Source of the DNA: Paenibacillus sp. FSL H8-0332
GTDB taxonomy: Bacteria; Bacillota; Bacilli; Paenibacillales; Paenibacillaceae
Direction: 5' to 3'
Assembly: GCF_037963835.1 (NCBI RefSeq)
Contig: NZ_CP150145.1
Location: 3,720,001-3,784,000 of the forward strand
DNA length: 64,000 nucleotides
This document shows, one piece after another, positions 26,547-34,765 of this stretch (within the stretch, counting starts at the first letter, position 1; every line of letters begins with the position of its first letter). The notes under the pieces were generated by a model. It saw only the letters and a list, made by a program, of their open reading frames with translations. It searched no databases and was not told the origin of the DNA. The translations under genes were made by a program, and so were the position numbers.

Positions 26547-27977
26547 TCAAGTTATTGGTGAATTGCTTACGTGAGCATTCCCCTGCTGGCTATCGTCAAG
26601 CGGCAGAATGACAGTAACCTGAGTGCCCTTGCCCAGCTCGCTGTCCATTTCCAGCTTACCGTTATGAAGCTCCACGATCTGCTGGGAGATCGCCAGACCC
26701 AGTCCAGTGCCGCCGTTAAGAGCATCGACCTGGAAGAAACGGTCCCGCACTCTGGACAGATGCACTTCGCTGATGCCAATACCGCTGTCACGGACGGTGA
26801 CAGTCATCTCTGTACCGGACAGGCGCTCCGCCGACAGCACGATACTGGAATCCTCGGGCGAGAACTTCACCGCATTGTCCACCAGATTGAGGAAGACCTG
26901 CTTCAAGCGGTTGGCATCCCCCTTGATGAAGATCGTCTCTTCACATTCCAGCAGCAGATGAATCCGTTTCTTCTCGGCCTTGGCCCAGATATTGAGCAGC
27001 GTCTCCTGTAACAGAACCTTAATATCCACCTGCCCCATCGACAGCTTCATTTCATTCTGCTGCAGCTTGGAGAAGTCGAGGATCTCTTCCACCAGCCCGA
27101 TCAGCCGGTCACTCTCCCTGGAGATAATTCCGACGCCAAGCTTCGTCTCTTCAGGGTCATAGCCTCCGGAGACCAGGGTCTCGCTCCAGCCCTTGATGCT
27201 GGTCAGCGGGGTCCGCAGCTCATGGGAGATCGAGGAGATGAAATCATCCTTGATCTGATTGCTGCGGACAATTTCATCCGCCATGTAGTTCAGCGTTGAA
27301 GCGAGTTCCCCGATCTCATACCGGTAATCGCCCTTGATCCGGGTCGTGAACTTGCCCTTGGCCATCTGCGCCGACACTGCCGTAATATTATTGAGCGGAC
27401 GCACAATCGAATTGGCAAGACCGAAGCTGAGCAGCAGCACAATGGTGAGCACTGCCACACCAATGGCAATGGAGAGTAAAGTAAGGTTGAGCAGATTACT
27501 GTTCACGCCTTCCATCGACGTCAGATAGCGCAAGACATAAGTGTCATGAGCGGTGATCTGCACCATTTTGGATACTGCCATGACATTCTCATTAGTACCT
27601 GCCTGGCGGCCCACCCAACGTCCGATACTACCGCCTACTGCCTCGGGAACATCACTGGTGGTAATCGTCCGGTCAGGCTGGAACCCGGTTGAGCTGGTAA
27701 TAATATCGCCTTTAAGCGTCAGGACCTCCAGCTCGGTAAACTCCACATTGAATAATTTAAGCAGCTTCTGCAGCTGGGCCTGTGACCTGTCTCCTGAAAA
27801 TTCATATTTCACCAATGTCTCAGCCACACTGATATGCGTGGTGATTTTGCTGTAGATACTGTTGTAATAATAGGTGCGGATCGACAGCAGGAAGATCGTC
27901 TCGACCAGGAGAAGCGCTACAAAGACTACCAGAATATAGTGCAGTACGATCTGTCTGCGCATCCCCTTCTTGATCAT
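26547..27977 (-). CDS. Membrane sensor histidine kinase
   Basis: 476 residues. One membrane span near residues 11-33, an extracytoplasmic sensor of about 130 residues, a second span near 163-187, a HAMP domain, then HisKA with phospho-His H252 (SSISHELRTP) and HATPase_c with NLVDNAVKF, DSGIGI and GGTGLGLAI. It has the PhoR/ResE/WalK architecture without a PAS domain. ATG 27977 overlaps the regulator stop as ATGA, a sign of translational coupling. It is last in an operon of ATPase, lipoprotein and response regulator. The signal sensed is unknown. Confidence 0.92.
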   Translation of the reverse strand: MIKKGMRRQIVLHYILVVFVALLLVETIFLLSIRTYYYNSIYSKITTHISVAETLVKYEFSGDRSQAQLQKLLKLFNVEFTELEVLTLKGDIITSSTGFQPDRTITTSDVPEAVGGSIGRWVGRQAGTNENVMAVSKMVQITAHDTYVLRYLTSMEGVNSNLLNLTLLSIAIGVAVLTIVLLLSFGLANSIVRPLNNITAVSAQMAKGKFTTRIKGDYRYEIGELASTLNYMADEIVRSNQIKDDFISSISHELRTPLTSIKGWSETLVSGGYDPEETKLGVGIISRESDRLIGLVEEILDFSKLQQNEMKLSMGQVDIKVLLQETLLNIWAKAEKKRIHLLLECEETIFIKGDANRLKQVFLNLVDNAVKFSPEDSSIVLSAERLSGTEMTVTVRDSGIGISEVHLSRVRDRFFQVDALNGGTGLGLAISQQIVELHNGKLEMDSELGKGTQVTVILPLDDSQQGNAHVSNSPIT

Positions 27978-28672
27978 TGTACCTGGCCTTTCCATTTGTA
28001 GCCGTGCCCCCATACTGTCTGCAGGTATTCAGGCTCCGATGGATTATTTTCGATTTTTTGGCGCAAGCGGCGGATATTGACGTCAACAATCTTAGGGTCA
28101 CCCATATATTCCTTGCCCCAGACATGATCCAGGAGGGAATCACGGCTGAGCGGCGTATTCTCCTTCTCCAGGAAGAACTGCACCAGCGAGAATTCCGTTG
28201 GCGTAAGCTCTATCGCTTCCCCGCTCCGCTTGAATTGCTTGGAGATCAGATCCAGGGTGAATGGACCTGATTGGAACGATACCTTGGCCGACTGCTCGCG
28301 GTGAACATTGACCCGGCGCAGCAGCGACTGGATACGGGCAATCAGCTCAGTTGGACTGAACGGCTTGCTGACATGGTCATCTGCTCCCACGGACAGCGCA
28401 TAGACCTTATCCTGCTCCTGTACCTTGGCCGTCAAGAAAATAATGCCCAGCCGTTCATTCGTCTCACGGATGCGTCTGCAGACCTCGAACCCGTCGATGC
28501 CGGGTACCATAACATCCAGCAAGGCAATATCGATATCATGGATTGTGCTCAGCTTATGCAGCGCCTCATGGCCGTCCGCCGCCTCCAGCACTTCAAAGCC
28601 GTTGCGTTTCAGATTAATGACAATAAAACTGCGGATGGACTCTTCATCCTCCAGTATCAGTACTTTACTCAT
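27974..28672 (-). CDS. OmpR/PhoB-family response regulator
   Basis: 232 residues: a complete receiver domain with acidic pair ILEDEE, phosphoacceptor D53 (ALLDVMVPG), TAKV and KPFSPTEL, and a C-terminal winged helix with LTPTEFSLVQFF, SRDSLLDHVWG and VDVNIRRLRQKI. Partner of the downstream kinase. AAGGAAGGG lies before ATG 28672, which overlaps the end of the lipoprotein gene by 8 bp. This tight packing says that lipoprotein, regulator and kinase are made together. Confidence 0.94.
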   Translation of the reverse strand: MSKVLILEDEESIRSFIVINLKRNGFEVLEAADGHEALHKLSTIHDIDIALLDVMVPGIDGFEVCRRIRETNERLGIIFLTAKVQEQDKVYALSVGADDHVSKPFSPTELIARIQSLLRRVNVHREQSAKVSFQSGPFTLDLISKQFKRSGEAIELTPTEFSLVQFFLEKENTPLSRDSLLDHVWGKEYMGDPKIVDVNIRRLRQKIENNPSEPEYLQTVWGHGYKWKGQVQ

Positions 28673-29978
28673 CGATACCCTTCCTTTCAATAGAGGATTT
28701 GATTCGTCCGTCCTCTCCTCCAATTGTACTCTGTTCTAGGTCTCCCCGGTACCCGATCATTTTATCCAGATCGCGTCCGAGCAGCTTCCAGCCGGTGTTC
28801 TTTACGTTGTCCCACTCCGCTGGCGAGAAGAATGAGACTTCGGCTACGGTCTCTCCGGTATCCGTCATAATGAATTTGAGTGATTTGTTCTGCACAGACT
28901 TGGTGTCCACGGTTACCCGCTCCTGCCATTCGGGGGCGAAGTTAATGGTGAACCGGTCCAGCGGATCATTATAGAGCTGGGTACTGAAGGTCAGACCTTC
29001 TTTGCCGTCCCATTTGTAATAGGAATTGAAATACGGAATGGTCTCCGGGTCGAAATACTCCCAGCCCTTGGGAGGAACCAGCATGCCAATCTCAATAATC
29101 CCATCCAGATCAATATCCTCGCTGACGATTTTGCGGTCCTTGAAGGTACGGACATCCCCTGGAATGACCACACGCAGCTTGTTATTCTCCATTACAACTA
29201 CGGTTGTATAGGCGGAGCGCGTATCCACAGCAGAATCCAGGACTATACCTTCTTTGTTCGCAGCCACTTTTCCTGAGACAATATTGTAATAACCATTGAA
29301 ATACGGGTCCAGATCGTCGAGTTCATCCAGCACCTTGAAGCTGTCTTCATATTGGTAGGTAGTTAATGTAGCGAATTCATTACGCTTGAAGTACACCACG
29401 GTAATATCCACAATTCCGTCTTCATTCAGATCATCGATGATATATTGGGTATACGGCTTGGTAAGAATCTCTTCCAGCACTCCCCCGGAATAACTGTAGA
29501 CAACCATGCCCTTCACGCCATTCTCTTCCCCGCGCGAATAACCGACAATAATGTTGAGCTTACCGTCACCAGTTACATCCTTAAGATCTACAGAATCCAG
29601 CGTATTACCGTCACCGTCAAACGTAAGCTTCTTGACCCAGGTATCCCCCTGCTTCTCCAGAATCATTCCGTGATTAACCACGGCTTCATTCTTGTTCTGG
29701 TAGAACACAAGCGTCTCCATCACGCCATCCCGGTCAAGGTCCTCCGTAAAAATAGAGCTGTTATCATCATTGGCCGGACGGGTCAGGGTGCCATCCAGCG
29801 CCTTCAAGGAAGAGTTGATGGCTGCCATCAGCGAAGCCTTGTCCGCAGGCAGCTGGGGCACCCTCATCTGGGATACCGGATCGCTGATAAAGGTGCAGCC
29901 CGACAAGGCAAACAGCGACAGAGCGGCTGCGGCAAGCCCTCCCAGCAAACGCATACGCATATGCATATTCAACTTCAT
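28665..29978 (-). CDS. Lipoprotein with calcium-binding-like (EF-hand/FG-GAP-type) repeats
   Basis: 437 residues. The type II signal peptide ends at lipobox LSGC (Cys28), so the protein is anchored outside the membrane. At least four acidic loops of the D-x-D-x-DG-x-x-E/D type recur (DLDRDGVME, DVTGDGKLN, DLNEDGIVD, DIDLDGIIE), each before a strand, as in VCBS/FG-GAP or integrin-type repeats. AAGGAG precedes ATG 29978. It overlaps the regulator gene and lies 34 bp after the ATPase gene. A sensing or accessory role for the two-component system is inferred from position; no characterised homologue is recognised. Confidence 0.75.
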   Translation of the reverse strand: MKLNMHMRMRLLGGLAAAALSLFALSGCTFISDPVSQMRVPQLPADKASLMAAINSSLKALDGTLTRPANDDNSSIFTEDLDRDGVMETLVFYQNKNEAVVNHGMILEKQGDTWVKKLTFDGDGNTLDSVDLKDVTGDGKLNIIVGYSRGEENGVKGMVVYSYSGGVLEEILTKPYTQYIIDDLNEDGIVDITVVYFKRNEFATLTTYQYEDSFKVLDELDDLDPYFNGYYNIVSGKVAANKEGIVLDSAVDTRSAYTTVVVMENNKLRVVIPGDVRTFKDRKIVSEDIDLDGIIEIGMLVPPKGWEYFDPETIPYFNSYYKWDGKEGLTFSTQLYNDPLDRFTINFAPEWQERVTVDTKSVQNKSLKFIMTDTGETVAEVSFFSPAEWDNVKNTGWKLLGRDLDKMIGYRGDLEQSTIGGEDGRIKSSIERKGIDE

Positions 29979-30011
29979 TTACGCTCTCCTTACTGAACGC
30001 CTGGCCTTACT

Positions 30012-30737
30012 TCACAAATGCAGCCGCTCCTGTGAAGTCAGCCGGCGTCCTTTGACATCATGCTTGATTCTTCCGTCCTCCAGCACCCACAGACGGCTGG
30101 CATAACGCTCAGCCAGCTCGATCGGCAGCACCGTAAGCACGGTAAGTCCTGTCTCCTTGCACAGATTGCGGAGGGTCTCCAGCACATTCTCCGCTGTCTT
30201 GGGGTCAAGGCCTGTCACCGGCTCATCCGCCAGGATGACCTTGGCACCGTGGACCAATGCCCGGGCAATCGCCACACGCTGCCGTTCGCCGCCGCTGAGC
30301 TGGCCGGACTTCAGCTTGGCCTTGTCCAGCAGACCCAGCAGATCGAGCTGGTCCATCGCCCCCATATAATCATCTGAACGGACCATGCCTGTAGCCATCC
30401 GCCACAGCGGCGTCTGGGAGGCCTGTCCGATCAGCACATTCTTCAGTGCAGTACGGTTCGGATTCAGCTCCGCGTTCTGCTCCAGATAGGCCCATTCCCG
30501 CCGGATCTTGCGTTTGCCGGCGAAGGGGCTCTTCATAATATCCTGCCCATCTACCCTGAAATTCCCTCTGTCCCACTTCTCATGCAGGGCCAGGCAGCGC
30601 AGCAGCGTTGACTTCCCGCTGCCGCTGGCTCCCAGCAGCGCTACAAATTCTCCCGGTTCTAATTGAAATCCGATATCCTGAAGCACCGGTGTTTTATCTT
30701 CCCCGACCGCTTTGGCCAAATGTTCAACTGTAATCAT
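30012..30737 (-). CDS. PhnC-like ABC ATPase without partner permease
   Basis: 241 residues with Walker A GASGSGKST, signature LSGGERQR, Walker B ILADEPVTGLDP and a sequence pattern (LRCLALHEKWDRG, NPNRTALKNVLIGQ) like phosphonate-type PhnC ATPases. The usual switch His after Walker B is replaced: the strand reads LTVLTVLPIELA where VTLHxxxLA is expected, so hydrolysis may be altered. No permease or binding protein gene is adjacent; downstream come the lipoprotein and two-component genes. Its partner is therefore unknown and it may be a regulatory ATPase. Confidence 0.8.
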   Translation of the reverse strand: MITVEHLAKAVGEDKTPVLQDIGFQLEPGEFVALLGASGSGKSTLLRCLALHEKWDRGNFRVDGQDIMKSPFAGKRKIRREWAYLEQNAELNPNRTALKNVLIGQASQTPLWRMATGMVRSDDYMGAMDQLDLLGLLDKAKLKSGQLSGGERQRVAIARALVHGAKVILADEPVTGLDPKTAENVLETLRNLCKETGLTVLTVLPIELAERYASRLWVLEDGRIKHDVKGRRLTSQERLHL

Positions 30738-30826
30738 AGGTCAGCCTCTCCTGTCTTCGACTCTACTCTATAGTGTACTCTGAAAGCGGGATCAAATTCC
30801 ATGCGAGCATTCGTTCTTATTCTACC

Positions 30827-32005
30827 TCATATCGTCTTCCGTGGCGAGAATAATAACCCTGCCAGTCCAAATACGATATACAGGCCGCCCATCACGGCAA
30901 ACACGCTGCCGCCCCAGCCGAATTGCAGCAGCAGCCCGCCGATGCCCGGCCCCGCTATACTTCCCAGACTATAATGGAAGGAAGCGACTACGTTGGCAGC
31001 CGGAAGCAGCTTACGCGGAAGGATATCGGCGGCATAGCTTAACCCTAGCGAGAAAAAGGAGCCGACTAGTCCCCCTGCCACCATCAGCAGCACCAGGGTC
31101 AGCAGGAAATGGTCACCTGCCAGCGGAAGGAGCGTGAAGGCCAAGCCTCCCCCTGTCCCGGCAGCAATCAGGATGGCCTTACGGCCGTGCCGGTCGCTCC
31201 ATATCCCGAGCGGCAGCTGGAGCAGCAGGCCCCCGATGCCCGCAAACGGCAGCAAGGCGGCAATCTGGTCTGCGCTGAAGCCGATACGCAGCCCGTATAC
31301 CGGGAAGCTGCTGTTCAGGCTGGCCTCCATGTAACCGTATAGCAGCGCCGGGATCAGCGCATACCAAGCAAGCCGGTAGCTCCGGCCGAACCTGCTCGCC
31401 TGTCCTTCACTATGATCCATAGCCTCCGGCCGGGAGTCCTTCAGCTTGAAGCCCACAATCAGCAGCACGATCACGAACAGCAAGGCTGTAATCAGGAACG
31501 GTGCCGGCTGCCCGAACCGCAGCAGACTGATGCCCAGCGGCCCCAGGCTGAAGCCCAGGCCGTAGGACATCCCATAGAGGGACAGGTTCCGTCCACGGTG
31601 CTCCGCCGGTGTCATGAGCAGCACCCAGAGCTGCGCTGCATAGTTGACCGCTGAATCGCCAATCCCGACAAGCAGGCGGAGCACGAACCAGACCTTCACA
31701 CCTGTAAGCAGCGGGAACAGCAGCAGCGATACCAGCACCAGCGCGAGGCCGGACGCGATCAGCTTCTTGAAGCCGATGGCGCCAAGCACCCGCTCTGCAA
31801 TCAGGGTCATGGCGAACGATCCTACATACAGGGCAGCTGCGTTAAGTCCGTTCAGCGAGGACGAAACGCCTTTTTGCTCCAGCAGAATGGATAAGACCGG
31901 CAGCAGCATCCCCTGACTCAATCCGGCCAGAATAATCACAGCAATCAAAATCAAATAATTCATTCTACCGCTCTGCGCAAGCGGCATCGGTGTGGAAGTG
32001 GGCAC
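30827..32005 (-). CDS. Major facilitator superfamily transporter
   Basis: 392 residues with about 12 hydrophobic spans in two halves. Loop 2-3 and the related loop 8-9 carry MFS-type motifs (ERVLGAIGFKKLIASG; LGIWSDRHGRKAIL, a clear motif A). AGGAGG precedes GTG 32005. The gene is divergent from an ArsR-type regulator across 142 bp, the common layout of a locally regulated exporter. Substrate unknown; drug/metabolite efflux is the usual role of this 12-span type. Confidence 0.88.
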   Translation of the reverse strand: MPTSTPMPLAQSGRMNYLILIAVIILAGLSQGMLLPVLSILLEQKGVSSSLNGLNAAALYVGSFAMTLIAERVLGAIGFKKLIASGLALVLVSLLLFPLLTGVKVWFVLRLLVGIGDSAVNYAAQLWVLLMTPAEHRGRNLSLYGMSYGLGFSLGPLGISLLRFGQPAPFLITALLFVIVLLIVGFKLKDSRPEAMDHSEGQASRFGRSYRLAWYALIPALLYGYMEASLNSSFPVYGLRIGFSADQIAALLPFAGIGGLLLQLPLGIWSDRHGRKAILIAAGTGGGLAFTLLPLAGDHFLLTLVLLMVAGGLVGSFFSLGLSYAADILPRKLLPAANVVASFHYSLGSIAGPGIGGLLLQFGWGGSVFAVMGGLYIVFGLAGLLFSPRKTI

Positions 32006-32147
32006 GAATAAATCCTCCTATGTAATTCTGTGATGACTGGAACCTTGTGTCTATGCGGCAAACACCGAACATTATAGTGGACAACCTTCTTCAAAACAAG
32101 AGATAATATATAGAAGTGACTGATTTTCTGGAGGTGACCCGGCTTAA

Positions 32148-33065
32148 ATGAACTATGAACTCAAAATTGATGTTTCCCCCGTATACGAACTGCTGGACAG
32201 TTTCATGTTATATGTGACTAAGAAATGGACCTCTAATCTGGACATCGGCACCGACTGGATCAGGGATGTGGACGGCCGCTTCACACCCGCGCAGCTGGCT
32301 GCACTGAAGCAGGCCGCCGAGTGGCCGTTCGAAGATTATGATGTACTCTACGCCTGGGCCTACAGCCGGGGCGAGGCTTCCAAGGTGCTGCAGTTCCTGG
32401 CGGAGCTGGAGAGCTCATCTCTGGAGGATTGCCTCCGGCGCACCGAGCCGTTCTTCCATAACTTCACTGCCGAGGAATGCGCGCGGATCAAGAAAGGGTA
32501 CATGCCGCTTTTGCGTATATGGTATGAGCATTATTTCCGCCATGTGGAGCATACCCTGCTCCCGCTCCTTATTGAAGACGCCTCTGAGAAAAAAATGCTG
32601 GAGAGCAAAATGGACATGGTCCCGCTGATCGAATATGCTTCCGGCGGGATTGTCATCGAGGACATTCCCGGGCTAAAAACAATTGTCCTGCTGCCTACGG
32701 TGCATAACCGGCCGATTAACACATATTGCTTCTTCAAGAACCTGATGCTGGTGCAATACCCGGTAGATGTTCCTTCAGACAATGAGGAGGAGCCACCCAC
32801 CGTGCTGCTTCGTTTAACACAGGCTCTCTCTGATCCTACCCGGCTGAGACTGCTGCGCTTCGTAGCGAACGAACCGAAGACGCTGTGGGAGATGCAGTCC
32901 GAGCTGAGCCTGTCCCGGGAGATACTGATGCATCATCTGCTTAGTCTAAGAGTCGCCGGACTTCTGCGGGTCCATCTGCGCGGTGAAGGCACCGAACGCT
33001 ACAGCATACGCCCTGACGGGGCCTCGGAGCTCCAGATGTTTCTGGAGTCCTACATTCGTATCTAA
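32148..33065 (+). CDS. ArsR-type winged-helix transcriptional regulator
   Basis: 305 residues. The C-terminal 80 residues are an ArsR/HTH_20 winged helix (ALSDPTRLRLLRFVANEPKT, split as ALSDPTRLRLL and RFVANEPKT, then ELSLSREILMHHLLSLRVAGLL). The N-terminal 220 residues form a helical domain of unknown function, often seen with this helix in Bacillales. It lacks the metal-binding CxC of true ArsR sensors. GGAGGTGA stands before ATG 32148. Divergence from the MFS gene suggests that it controls that transporter; the HAD gene follows 24 bp downstream and may share its transcript. Confidence 0.8.
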   Translation: MNYELKIDVSPVYELLDSFMLYVTKKWTSNLDIGTDWIRDVDGRFTPAQLAALKQAAEWPFEDYDVLYAWAYSRGEASKVLQFLAELESSSLEDCLRRTEPFFHNFTAEECARIKKGYMPLLRIWYEHYFRHVEHTLLPLLIEDASEKKMLESKMDMVPLIEYASGGIVIEDIPGLKTIVLLPTVHNRPINTYCFFKNLMLVQYPVDVPSDNEEEPPTVLLRLTQALSDPTRLRLLRFVANEPKTLWEMQSELSLSREILMHHLLSLRVAGLLRVHLRGEGTERYSIRPDGASELQMFLESYIRI

Positions 33066-33089
33066 CAGACCAACTTAGGAGTGAACCTC

Positions 33090-33842
33090 ATGAAGTATTT
33101 GACCCAACAAGTGATCTTTGATCTCGACGATACCCTGGTGCATTGCAATAAGTATTTTGATCTCATTCTTGGACAGTATTTCCAGCTGATGTCTGACTGG
33201 TTCAGCGATTACCAGCCTACGATCGGCGAACTGCGCAGCAAGCAGGTGGAGATCGATGTCGAGACCGTCAGCACAAGCGGCCTGGCCAGCGACAATTTTC
33301 CGAAATCGCTGATTGCCACCTACCGTTATTTCTGCAGCAAATATAACCGCAAACCGGTTGCCTTCGAGGAACGCCAGCTGATGAAGCTGGGAATGAGCGT
33401 GTACGACCAGGAGGTGGAAGCTTATCCCGGCATGGTAGAGACGCTGGATACTCTCAAGCAGGACGGCCATTCCCTCTACCTATATACCGGCGGCGACGAC
33501 ACCATCCAGCAGCGCAAAATCGCCCAAATGAAGCTGGACGCCTATTTCGATGACCGCATCTATATCCGCCAGCACAAGAATGTGGAGGCGCTTGAGAATA
33601 TCCTGACCACCTACCCGTTCGACCGCAAAACCACCTGGATGATCGGCAACTCCCTGCGTACGGATGTACTGCCCGCGCTGACTGCCGGGATCAACAGCAT
33701 CTATCTGAAGCAGCCGACGGAGTGGCTCTACAATCTAATTGAGCTGGAGCGGGAGATGCAGCAGTCCGTCATGACCATCTCTGCCATTCACGAAGTCCCT
33801 CCGGTGATCCGCACCGCTGCGCTGCGGGAGCATCACGGCTGA
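33090..33842 (+). CDS. HAD-superfamily hydrolase
   Basis: 250 residues of the Rossmann-type HAD fold: motif I FDLDDTLVH (nucleophile Asp), motif II YLYTGGDD, a Lys in the region RKIAQMKLD, and motif IV MIGNSLRTDVLPA. A helical cap lies between motifs I and II. Probably a small-molecule phosphatase; the substrate is not determinable. TTAGGAG lies eight bases before ATG 33090; GTG 33081 overlaps that site and is rejected. It follows the ArsR-type gene closely. Confidence 0.85.
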   Translation: MKYLTQQVIFDLDDTLVHCNKYFDLILGQYFQLMSDWFSDYQPTIGELRSKQVEIDVETVSTSGLASDNFPKSLIATYRYFCSKYNRKPVAFEERQLMKLGMSVYDQEVEAYPGMVETLDTLKQDGHSLYLYTGGDDTIQQRKIAQMKLDAYFDDRIYIRQHKNVEALENILTTYPFDRKTTWMIGNSLRTDVLPALTAGINSIYLKQPTEWLYNLIELEREMQQSVMTISAIHEVPPVIRTAALREHHG

Positions 33843-33950
33843 TGGACGGCTTCATCTGGATCAGGCGATTGTTACAAATGGCATAGGCAGCCTGCCGCCG
33901 GTATGATTATACTATTTGAGTAGATTTTCACACCGCGCAGGAGGCTGGCC

Positions 33951-34688
33951 ATGAATAACAAAGCTAACCGTTCCAGGAATACCCCGAATCACGGGCGTCT
34001 GCTCCCTATGCTGCTTGCTGTGATTGCTGTGCTGCTGATCGCCCTTCTTGCTTTCTTCCTTACACAGAGCAAGTCATCCGGTACTGAGGCGCTCGATAAT
34101 CTCCCCAACTACACCGATGTGAAGGGCAAGATCGTGGTGGACGGGCTGAAATACGAGAAGCAGCCGCATCTGGGCAGCGAAGCCGCCAAAGTAAAGGTGA
34201 TCGAATTCGCCGATTTCAAATGCCCTGCCTGCAAAAATTGGACCGCCTCCTACCTGGATACGTTCATCAAGGACTACGTTGACAGCGGGAAAGTCCAGTT
34301 CTACTTCATGAACTTTGCCTTCATTGACCGGGATTCTTACCTGGCCGCCAGTGCCGGGGAAGCTATTTATCAGCAGAATAACGAGAAGTTCTGGGAGTAT
34401 CTCCACAAGCTCTACGAGAGCCAGGGCGATGAGAGCCAGATCTGGGCAACCCAGAAGTTCATCCTGGGGTTCGTGAAGGACAATATTGCAGGGATTGACC
34501 AAAAGCGGTTCGAGCAGGATCTGAAGAACCATACGTATATGTACGATGTCAAAGAGGACTTCAAAATCGCCGGAGCCTACGGCGTCAACGGCACACCAAA
34601 GTTCATGGTGAACAGCGTCCTGCTGCCGGATTCCTCTTATGAAGGCTTAAGTGCCGCCATTGAAGCGGCTTTAAGTGAAGCTAAGTAA
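33951..34688 (+). CDS. Membrane-anchored DsbA/BdbD-like thiol-disulfide protein
   Basis: 245 residues. A single N-terminal membrane anchor (about residues 17-40) holds a DsbA-type thioredoxin domain outside the cell. The active site is FKCPACKNW (CPAC), the cis-Pro loop GTPKFMVN. It probably introduces or repairs disulfides in exported proteins, like BdbD. AGGAGG precedes ATG 33951. No BdbC/DsbB partner gene is adjacent. It converges on topB and shares a strong terminator with it. Confidence 0.88.
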   Translation: MNNKANRSRNTPNHGRLLPMLLAVIAVLLIALLAFFLTQSKSSGTEALDNLPNYTDVKGKIVVDGLKYEKQPHLGSEAAKVKVIEFADFKCPACKNWTASYLDTFIKDYVDSGKVQFYFMNFAFIDRDSYLAASAGEAIYQQNNEKFWEYLHKLYESQGDESQIWATQKFILGFVKDNIAGIDQKRFEQDLKNHTYMYDVKEDFKIAGAYGVNGTPKFMVNSVLLPDSSYEGLSAAIEAALSEAK

Positions 34689-34714
34689 TTACTATTGTAT
34701 TAAAAGACTATTAA

Positions 34715-34754
34715 AAGAACGCCCCGGCCGGGAAAAGATGGCCGGGGCGTTCTT
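34715..34754. terminator. Bidirectional terminator between DsbA-like gene and topB
   Basis: A perfect 15-bp GC-rich stem (AAGAACGCCCCGGCC with its complement) and a ten-base loop lie between two converging genes. Confidence 0.85.
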
Positions 34755-34765
34755 GTATGAATGAA

